64,000 bases of DNA from Aeromonas sp. RU39B (GTDB lineage Bacteria; Pseudomonadota; Gammaproteobacteria; Enterobacterales; Aeromonadaceae). Position numbers and translations under genes: made by a program. This document shows, piece by piece, positions 41,860 through 49,068 of this stretch (within the stretch, counting starts at the first letter, position 1; every line of letters starts with the position of its first letter). The notes under the pieces were generated by a model. The model ran no database searches and was not told where the DNA came from. It worked only from the letters and a program-made list of their open reading frames with translations. Location: NCBI RefSeq assembly GCF_900156095.1, contig NZ_FTMJ01000005.1, positions 62,001 through 126,000 on the forward strand, read 5' to 3'.

Positions 41860-43007
41860 TTGTTTCTGATTTTTACCGCCATATCATACATAAAATTTCC
41901 ACAATACGGTGATTGGGCGCCAGTGTTTCACGTTGTTTTGTTCGTCTTATATGTTTATGTCGCATGCCGTTTTGTGCTCCCACTGCCATGGGGTGCAGGA
42001 TGGCGTGTGCTGCTGGCCGCTGTACTGCTAGTGATATCCAAATACCACCTGATCCAGCAATGGGTCTTCGGGACGGTGTTTTCCCCGGAGATGTCGAAAA
42101 CGTTGATAGTGGTATTTAGCGGGCTGTTTTGTGCCTTCATACAGCTTTTTTGCCTTACGGCAATACTCGACATGCTGCTAGTGGCTGCCTGGATGGTGCA
42201 ACGAGGTTGCACCATGAAGCGACAACACCACACGTGGGCTCGTTACACCATCGGCATTGCAGTACTTCTTCTCTGCGCGATAGGTGTTCAGCAGGCCATG
42301 AAGGTACCTAACGTGCGATGCATCGAGCTGACACTGCACGATCTGCCCCAAGGCATGGACGGTTTTCGGCTGGTGCAAATGACCGACCTGCACATTAGCC
42401 GGTTCCTGAACGGCCCATGGGTGCGACAGGTTGTTGCACGCACCAACGCCCTGAATCCCGACTTGATTGTCATTACAGGTGATCTGATTGACGGCACGCC
42501 CAAGGCTCGTCGCGATGATGTGGATCCGCTCAGGGATCTGCGGGCCAAGCATGGTGTCGTCACGATTCTGGGCTACCACGAGTACTACTTTGACGCTAGT
42601 CAGTGGACGACCATGTTCGAACAATTGGGCATGGTTGCGCTAGCCAATGCGCGCCTGCGCATTGCAACTGATGTGGCAGAGCTTGTTGTGGCAGGGGTGA
42701 ATGATACGGCGGCCCTTGCGCATGGTCTTCCGGGGCCCGATGCAGCACGAGCCCTAAGCGGTGTGTCTCACGAGAGTTTGACGGTACTGCTGACGCACCG
42801 CCCCGTGGACACGGCGGCACACACCCAAGCCGGCGTCGATCTTCAACTGGCGGGCCATACCCACGGCGGAATGATCCCAGGTTTCGATGCCTTGGTGATA
42901 TGCACCTGTATGTCAGCAATGGCACGGGAATCTGGGATGGCTTCCCTATTCGACTGGGCCGACCCGCCGAGATAACGGAATTCACACTCAGATCACCTGC
43001 TCGCTGA
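41860..43007 (+). pseudogene. Decayed membrane-anchored metallophosphoesterase (YkuE/YaeI-like)
   Basis: The frame starts at TTG 41860 with four N-terminal helices (about residues 1-145), then the phosphoesterase motifs MTDLHIS (D176, H178), GDLIDG (207-212), GYHE (238-241, normally GNHE) and AGHTHGG (332-335). After residue 346 the frame is lost: the frame ends at 42975, while the next frame from 42899 encodes DMHLYVSNGTGIWDGFPIRL and continues to a TGA at 43005-43007, which is the expected C-terminus. Some 15 codons plus a frame-shifting remainder appear deleted. Loss of the metal-binding Asn and of the frame argue for a pseudogene. Confidence 0.75.
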
Positions 43008-43031
43008 CTCCTTACTTTAGAGAGAACAAAC

Positions 43032-43880
43032 ATGCATCCAGCAATTAGCAAGAACGGCGTCGCCGTGATTACCGGCGGCGCAGTGGGCATCGGCTATGCC
43101 ATCGCCCATCGGCTCGCCCAAGAAGGTATGCAGCTCGTGCTGCTGGACAGGGATGCGGTGGCTTTGACTGCCGCGACTGAGCGCCTGCAAGCAGCCTTTC
43201 CGACACAGACCCTACGTGCCGTGGTCGGGGATGTCACCGAACACGCCACCGTCGAGAAGCTGTATCAAGAGGCGATTGCACTTGGCGAGGTTTCGCTGTT
43301 GGTTAATAACGCGGCAATCATCAAAGGCGCTGGCCCATGGGAAGGTGCGGCCCAATGGCGTCAGGTCATGGACATCAACTTCTGGGCCATCCTGACATTG
43401 CAGCAACGTTTCATGCCTACCCTGATCGCCCAAGCTTCGTCCAGCGCGATTGTCAATCTGGGCTCAAAGGAGGGCATCACCACGCCACCGGGTAATGCCG
43501 CCTACAACGTGTCCAAGGCGGCTGTGCGTGTCCTGACGGAGCAGCTTGCGCACGAGCTGCGCGAGCGGGTGCAGAATCGCGTGACGGCGCACCTGCTGAT
43601 TCCGGGCTGGACGTTCACCCCGATGAACTTCCCTGGCGTGGCGACGGATGCTCCCCAGCCGGCGGGGACATGGAGCGCTGATCAGGTCGTAGACAGGATG
43701 ATCGAGGGCCTAAGCGCGGGTGACTTCTACATTTTCTGTCAGGACAACGAAGTCACTCGTGACATGGATCAGCGCCGGATGCAGTGGTCGGCTGATGACC
43801 TGATCCACAATCGGCCTGCGCTGTCGCGCTGGCATCCGGACTGGCGTGAGAAATTCGCCGAGTTCATGAAGGGCGTATGA
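43032..43880 (+). CDS. Short-chain dehydrogenase/reductase (SDR)
   Basis: A 282-residue classical SDR: cofactor motif TGGAVGIG (residues 14-21), Asp at the end of beta-2 (LLDRD, favouring NAD), NNAAI, and the catalytic Ser-Tyr-Lys as NLGSKEG ... YNVSK. It reduces or oxidises an unknown alcohol/ketone. AGAGAGAAC precedes the ATG. Its stop overlaps the next gene's start (ATGA), making the first of three coupled genes. Confidence 0.9.
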   Translation: MHPAISKNGVAVITGGAVGIGYAIAHRLAQEGMQLVLLDRDAVALTAATERLQAAFPTQTLRAVVGDVTEHATVEKLYQEAIALGEVSLLVNNAAIIKGAGPWEGAAQWRQVMDINFWAILTLQQRFMPTLIAQASSSAIVNLGSKEGITTPPGNAAYNVSKAAVRVLTEQLAHELRERVQNRVTAHLLIPGWTFTPMNFPGVATDAPQPAGTWSADQVVDRMIEGLSAGDFYIFCQDNEVTRDMDQRRMQWSADDLIHNRPALSRWHPDWREKFAEFMKGV

Positions 43881-45139
43881 CAGTACGAGCCATGAGTCTG
43901 GATGTGAGAGCTGCGCGCCTAGCCACCATGGCGATGCTGTTCTGCAATGGATTGCTTTACGCAACCTGGGGCGTGAGCATGCCCGTGATCAAGGATACGT
44001 TCTCACTCTCGGAAGGAACCCTGTCGCTGGCAATGGTTGCGGTGGCTATGGGTGGCATTGTCACCATGGCCGCCGCGGGGCGATGGATCGCACGCACCGG
44101 AAGCGGCCGTTCCAGTCGGTACAGCGGCCTGCTGATGGCGCTGGCGGCAGCACCGGTCCTGTTGGTACCGGACTATCCAGTGTTGTTGGCGTTGCTGTTT
44201 GCCTACGGCACGATGACGGCTGCTAACGACGTGGCCGCCAATGCCCAGGTCGCTTATCTGGAGAAGATCTCGGGACGTTCGCTGATTGGCTCGGTACATG
44301 GCAGTTTCAGCGCGGGCGGTCTGGTGGGCGCCCTGATTGCAAGCGTCTGGTTAGCTTCATCATGGCCTAGTGCCGCCAATTTCCTTTGGTTAGCCGGCAC
44401 GACTGTGTTGGTCATCGCATGCGCCTCTCGCTATCTCAAGAACGAGCCCAGTGACCACGGCTTAATTGATGACGCTCCCTCGTCGACCGCGTTCCCCGAC
44501 GCTGTCGTGCGTAAGCGCTTGAAACTGTTCGGAGTCATTGCCTTTGCCGCTCTGGTCGTCGAAGGGGCGTTCTACGACTGGTCCGCCGTCTATATGCGGG
44601 AAGTGGCGTTGGCGCCGGCCTCCTGGGTGGGCGCCGGCTATGCCGCTTTCGCCGTCGCGATGGCGCTGGGTCGCCTAGGCGGCGACTGGCTACGCGATCA
44701 CTATCACCATCAGATCGTCATCGCTGGCAGCGGCATCGCTGGCGTCACAGGCCTGGGCGTGGTGCTGGCGAACCACTCGCCCTTGATGGTGGTCATCGGC
44801 TTCCTCATCACCGGTTTTGGGCTAGCAAACTTCATCCCTGTGCTGTTCTCGGCGGCGAGCAAGCTGTCAGCGCACGTTGGCTGGCCTGCTTCGCAGGGGT
44901 TGGCTATCACGACCCGTATCGCCTATGTGGGCTTGCTAGTGGGCCCTCTGTTGATTGGCCCTATCGCCGAGTTGGTTGGTTTGCGACTTTCCCTGCTTAG
45001 TCTGCTGCTCGCTATCGTGACAATGACTATCGGCTGGTTGCTGTTAAGTCGAACCAGCTCAGGCACCCCTTGGCACATTGCTTCTGACCATTCACCACGT
45101 GTGCCTGCTCGCACTCGTGAACCAACGAGTACTCCATGA
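43877..45139 (+). CDS. MFS transporter, YbjJ-like
   Basis: A 420-residue 12-helix major facilitator. The N-terminus RLATMAMLFCNGLLYATWGVSMP and LSEGTLSLAMVAVAMGGIV resemble the E. coli YbjJ group of putative exporters. The conserved RxGRxS-type loop between helices 2 and 3 is present as ARTGSGRSSR. It overlaps the SDR stop by 4 bases and the next MFS start by 4 bases. Substrate unknown. Confidence 0.88.
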   Translation: MTVRAMSLDVRAARLATMAMLFCNGLLYATWGVSMPVIKDTFSLSEGTLSLAMVAVAMGGIVTMAAAGRWIARTGSGRSSRYSGLLMALAAAPVLLVPDYPVLLALLFAYGTMTAANDVAANAQVAYLEKISGRSLIGSVHGSFSAGGLVGALIASVWLASSWPSAANFLWLAGTTVLVIACASRYLKNEPSDHGLIDDAPSSTAFPDAVVRKRLKLFGVIAFAALVVEGAFYDWSAVYMREVALAPASWVGAGYAAFAVAMALGRLGGDWLRDHYHHQIVIAGSGIAGVTGLGVVLANHSPLMVVIGFLITGFGLANFIPVLFSAASKLSAHVGWPASQGLAITTRIAYVGLLVGPLLIGPIAELVGLRLSLLSLLLAIVTMTIGWLLLSRTSSGTPWHIASDHSPRVPARTREPTSTP

Positions 45140-46377
45140 TGTCTTTATCTGCTTCACACATGTCAACATCACCCAAAGCAAGTGGTGTTGTCTTGCCTCC
45201 CCATGGATTGTTGATCGCTATGCTCACACTGGGTATGGGAGGACTGTTCATTGGAACCGGCGAGTTCGCATCGATGAGTCTGCTGCCTGACATGGCGCAA
45301 AGCTCCGGTGTGTCGATCCCCGTGGCAGGCTCTTACATCAGTGCCTATGCCCTTGGCGTAGTGTTCGGAGCCCCGCTCATTGCCGCACTGGGCGCTCGCT
45401 GTGAGCGCAAGACGCTGTTGCTGATGCTCTTGGCGTTGGCCACTTTGGGTTATTTAGCCAGTGCATTTGCTTGGGATCATTTGAGCCTCCTTATGGCGCG
45501 CTTCGTGTCCGGTCTGCCGCACGGAGCTTACTACGGTGTTGCCGCTTTGGTGGCTTCGGCCATGGTTTCCGCTCAGCGTCGAGCACAAGCGATTGGTTAT
45601 GTGATGCTCGGACTCGCAGCTGCGAACGTGATTGGCGTGCCAGCTGCCACTTGGCTGGGACAGACCTGGGGCTGGCGTAGTGCGTTCGGCTGTGTCGGGC
45701 TGGGGTGTGCCTTAACCGCAACCATGTTGATGCTGTTTGTGCCTCGTGTTGCAGCAGAGGCTGGGGTCAGTGCGCTCACAGAACTCGCTGGGCTGAAGTC
45801 ATTACAGTTGTGGCTGACCCTAGGTGTGGCTTCAATCGGCTTTGGCGGTATGTTCGCTGTGTATAGCTATATCACCCCCACGCTTACCGAGGTGACAGGA
45901 CTGGCGCTGTCCAGCGTGCCGATGGCTCTTGCGACCTGGGGGATGGGCATGATCGTCGGTAATCTGGTCGGTGGCTGGCTCGCTGATCGAGCACTGATCC
46001 CAGCTATTTTCAGTATGTTGGTTTGGAACATGGTGTTTTTGGCACTGTTTTCCGTTACCGCCAGTTCAACTTATTGGGCTTTGGTAACGCTATTTCTGAT
46101 CGGTAACGGCTTCGCGTTGGTGCCTGCCCTACAGGCTCATTTGATGCAGGTCGGGGGAAAGGCGCAGACTCTAGCCGCAGCGCTTAACCACAGTGCTTTC
46201 AACGTCTCCAATGCCATCGGCGCGTCATTGGGTGGACTGGCGATTGCGCAAGGGCTGGGCTGGGCCTCTACCGGATGGGTGGGGGGGGCACTGGCCTTCG
46301 CCGGCCTGCTGGTAATGGTTCCGGCGGGCATCCTTGCCTCACGGCATTCACACATGAGAACTCAGGAAGACGCGTGA
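45136..46377 (+). CDS. MFS transporter, AraJ/DHA1-like
   Basis: A 413-residue 12-helix facilitator of the drug:H+ antiporter-1 type: GTGEFASMSLLPDMA in helix 1, LGARCERKTLLL loop, RFVSGLPHGAYYGVAALVAS in helix 4 and NHSAFNVSNAIGASLGG near helix 11 resemble AraJ-like sugar or drug exporters. It is the last gene of the coupled SDR-MFS-MFS operon. Two exporters in one operon beside an oxidoreductase suggest modification and efflux of a metabolite, which is inference. Confidence 0.88.
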   Translation: MMSLSASHMSTSPKASGVVLPPHGLLIAMLTLGMGGLFIGTGEFASMSLLPDMAQSSGVSIPVAGSYISAYALGVVFGAPLIAALGARCERKTLLLMLLALATLGYLASAFAWDHLSLLMARFVSGLPHGAYYGVAALVASAMVSAQRRAQAIGYVMLGLAAANVIGVPAATWLGQTWGWRSAFGCVGLGCALTATMLMLFVPRVAAEAGVSALTELAGLKSLQLWLTLGVASIGFGGMFAVYSYITPTLTEVTGLALSSVPMALATWGMGMIVGNLVGGWLADRALIPAIFSMLVWNMVFLALFSVTASSTYWALVTLFLIGNGFALVPALQAHLMQVGGKAQTLAAALNHSAFNVSNAIGASLGGLAIAQGLGWASTGWVGGALAFAGLLVMVPAGILASRHSHMRTQEDA

Positions 46378-46739
46378 ACAGTAATAAGGCATGGCTGGAC
46401 ATGCTTGACCGCTCCACGATGGCGCCTACATCTTGGCTGCGTGTCGATGAGTGACCACTATGCCATGCCAGATGGGCATGGCACGTTGTATGTCTAACAG
46501 ACATCACCATCGACAAGCTGCCAATTATTCACGCATATGAGCTTACCGAGCGCGCATCCTATCCGCGAATGATAGTGATAACGGCAAACGCGACAAGGAT
46601 GCGCCATCCGTGCGAGACAGATATCTTGGTATCCACACAAGCAGTCTCTATCACGATTCTCTATAATGCCCCTCCCTGACTGACCGCCGGTTAGATAGTT
46701 GGCCGTGTCAGTGATTGTGTTGTTTATCCCGATTGAGAC
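46378..46739. other. Intergenic region between the MFS operon and the LRR-kinase gene
   Basis: About 360 bases without a supported gene. A 9-bp stem TGCCATGCC / GGCATGGCA (46461-46483) without a T-run may end the MFS operon. A good -10 TATAAT (46662-46667) followed by GCCCCTCC would start transcription about 65 bases before the LRR-kinase ATG; no good -35 is seen. A minus-strand frame across 46494-46814 has no ribosome site and is not supported. Confidence 0.5.
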
Positions 46740-48050
46740 ATGGTTATGCATACCTTGGCGCAGCTGCGCGCTGGCGAGCTTGCTGGTGCTCGCCACCTGA
46801 AACTCTCTGAACATCTGACCACGTTTCCGCCCGAGATTTTGAGCCTTAAAGAGACGCTCGAAGTGCTCGATCTCACCGGTAATGCGCTTTGTGAACTACC
46901 CGATGAGTTGGCTGAGTGTCACCGGCTGCGGATCATTTTCTGCTCACAAAACCGCTTTACCCGCTTGCCCGAGGTGCTCGGGCGCTGCCCGGCACTGACT
47001 ATGGTGGGCTTTAAGGCTAACCGTATTCGCGACGTACCCGCCGCCGCCTTGCCCACTAACCTGCGCTGGCTGGTGCTGACCGATAACGATATCGCGCAGC
47101 TGCCCGATGAGTTGGGTCAGTGCCGCGATTTACAAAAATTGATGCTTGCCGGTAACCGGCTTGAGGCCCTTCCCGAGACGCTCGCCGATTGTCAGCGTCT
47201 GGAATTGGTGCGTCTTTCGGCCAACCGGCTGCGTGAACTGCCGTCCTGGTTGTTGGCGCTGCCGCGCCTCTCCTGGCTGGCCTTTTCTGGCAACCCTTGT
47301 TGCATCTTGCCAAGACCATCGGAAGCGGTGACTGCCGTGCCATGGAGTGAATTAACGCTGGGAACACTGCTTGGGGAAGGGGCCTCCGGGCAAATTTTCG
47401 CAGCCCACCGGCAGCAAGGGGCTGCGTTGCAGCCGGTGGCGGTCAAATGCTTTAAGGGTGAGGTCACCAGTGATGGCTTGCCACAAAGCGAGATGGCTGC
47501 CTCGCTGGCAGCGGGGCAACATCCGGCGCTGATCCCGCTGGTGGGGGACATTCACGATCATCCCAAGGGCTCTGCCGCACTGGTGATGGCGCTGATTGAT
47601 CCTGCGTTTACGGCGCTGGCCGGACCGCCCAGTTTGGCTTCGTGCACCCGTGATAGTTATGAGGCAGGGCTCAGCTTGACGCTGCCCACCATGCAGGGGA
47701 TTGCGCTCAAGATGGCTTCGGTCGCGGTGCATCTGCACGGGCGCGGCATAGTGCATGGGGATCTCTACGCGCACAATATTTTGCATGACGGGCAGGGCGG
47801 TGCGCTGCTTGGCGATTTTGGCGCCGCCTCGTTTTATCAGCCCGGTAGCCAGCTTGGCGTCGCACTAGAGCGGCTTGAAGTGCGCGCATTTGGTTGTCTG
47901 CTCGAAGAGCTCACCGAGCGCTGCACCATGCCAGATGAACTTCGCCAGGCGCTCTTTGAACTGGTGACAGCGTGCTGTCATGCTGCGCCGCTATCCAGAC
48001 CGGATTTTGCCGCTGTGCAAGCCAGGCTTGAAATGTTGTTTGGTGCGTAG
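46740..48050 (+). CDS. Leucine-rich-repeat protein with C-terminal protein-kinase domain
   Basis: A 436-residue two-domain cytoplasmic protein. Residues about 16-195 hold seven to eight leucine-rich repeats (LEVLDLTGNALCELPDEL, LRWLVLTDNDIAQLPDEL, and so on). Residues 205-436 form a kinase-like fold: glycine loop GEGASGQIF (212-220), Lys236 in VAVKCF, catalytic loop HGDLYAHNIL (Asp341, HGD instead of HRD) and GDFGAAS (Asp359), so the catalytic residues are intact. There is no signal peptide or membrane helix. It is probably a Ser/Thr kinase with an LRR recognition module; targets unknown. ATGs at 46740 and 46746 are both possible. Confidence 0.88.
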   Translation: MVMHTLAQLRAGELAGARHLKLSEHLTTFPPEILSLKETLEVLDLTGNALCELPDELAECHRLRIIFCSQNRFTRLPEVLGRCPALTMVGFKANRIRDVPAAALPTNLRWLVLTDNDIAQLPDELGQCRDLQKLMLAGNRLEALPETLADCQRLELVRLSANRLRELPSWLLALPRLSWLAFSGNPCCILPRPSEAVTAVPWSELTLGTLLGEGASGQIFAAHRQQGAALQPVAVKCFKGEVTSDGLPQSEMAASLAAGQHPALIPLVGDIHDHPKGSAALVMALIDPAFTALAGPPSLASCTRDSYEAGLSLTLPTMQGIALKMASVAVHLHGRGIVHGDLYAHNILHDGQGGALLGDFGAASFYQPGSQLGVALERLEVRAFGCLLEELTERCTMPDELRQALFELVTACCHAAPLSRPDFAAVQARLEMLFGA

Positions 48051-48200
48051 ACACGTACAGAACGTTGCGCCGGAGTGCCTGGCGAGGGACTGCACAATAC
48101 ATGCAGCCATCTACTTGCCGAACTCGGCGCCCTCTTGGCATAGTGGCTCTCTGTGAATTAAGCGCCGCCATGGATGCGGTGAGGGGCAAGGAGCACGATC

Positions 48201-48872
48201 ATGGATGATGAATTTTGGCATAACCGCTGGGCCGAGAATCGCATCGGTTTTCATCAGCACGATTTTAATGACTGGCTGAAAACCTGGTGGGCAGCCCAGA
48301 GTGTGGCCGATACCGTGCTGGTGCCACTGTGCGGTAAATCGCGTGATATGGTCTGGCTGGCCGAGCAGGGCCATGAAGTTCATGGCTTTGAGCTCTCGCC
48401 CCTTGCGGTCGAGCAGTTTTTTAGCGAGCACGGCTGGCAGGCCGAGTCTCGTCAAAGCGGCCCGTTTCGCTATCATCACCACGGACGCATTCATCTTTAT
48501 CAAGGCGATTTTTTCGAGGCGCGCCGCCTTGGTCGCCGCTATGCGCTGGTCTATGACCGAGCGGCGCTGATTGCGTTGCCGCCGGCTATGCGGGTCGAGT
48601 ATGCCAAGCAACTGGCCAGCATGGTTGAAGTCGGAGGGCAGGTGCTACTGGTAACCATGGAGTATCAGCCCGATAGCCAACAGCAGCCGCCGTTTTCGGT
48701 GTGCGAGCTGGAGGTCAGGCAGTTGTTTGAGCGGCACTTTGCCATTGAGGTACTTGGGCGTCAGGCTGATGAGGCCAATCCGAAGCTGCAAAGGGGTGAG
48801 CTCTCGTATTGCGATGAAGTGTGCTACCGACTGGTGCGGCGTGCACGCAATACGCTACCTCCTTTGATGTAG
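48201..48872 (+). CDS. tpm: Thiopurine S-methyltransferase family protein Tpm
   Basis: A 223-residue SAM methyltransferase: FWHNRWAENRIGFHQ, VPLCGKSRDMVWLAEQGHEVHG (split between SAM motif I and its loop) and YDRAALIALP match bacterial TPMT. Such enzymes methylate thiopurines and, in Pseudomonas and others, selenium or tellurium species, conferring resistance. AAGGAG lies 8 bases ahead of the ATG. It stands alone, with a terminator 155 bases after the stop. Confidence 0.93.
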   Translation: MDDEFWHNRWAENRIGFHQHDFNDWLKTWWAAQSVADTVLVPLCGKSRDMVWLAEQGHEVHGFELSPLAVEQFFSEHGWQAESRQSGPFRYHHHGRIHLYQGDFFEARRLGRRYALVYDRAALIALPPAMRVEYAKQLASMVEVGGQVLLVTMEYQPDSQQQPPFSVCELEVRQLFERHFAIEVLGRQADEANPKLQRGELSYCDEVCYRLVRRARNTLPPLM

Positions 48873-49027
48873 ATCAACGCCTCCCAGCCGCCTGATTCGT
48901 AAGATACACCTGTTTCTCAATCACTGTTGCTATCGGGTTGGCGAGGCTGCCATAGCCGATCATCGGTGTCTGATTTTCACGCTCATGTTCACTTTGCGGC
49001 TCAAGCCGTGTTTGATGTGGTATTTCC

Positions 49028-49055
49028 AGCCGACCCAACGGGTCGGCTTTTTCTT
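49028..49055 (+). terminator. Terminator downstream of tpm
   Basis: AGCCGACCC / GGGTCGGCT, 9-bp stem, loop AAC, then TTTTTCTTT. It is oriented for the + strand, 155 bases beyond tpm; nothing coding is evident between. Confidence 0.8.
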
Positions 49056-49068
49056 TGTCAAAACGGTG

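Noticed and set aside
46494-46814. 106-codon minus-strand frame before the LRR-kinase gene
   Set aside because: It overlaps the LRR-kinase start, lacks a ribosome site and crosses the TATAAT promoter.
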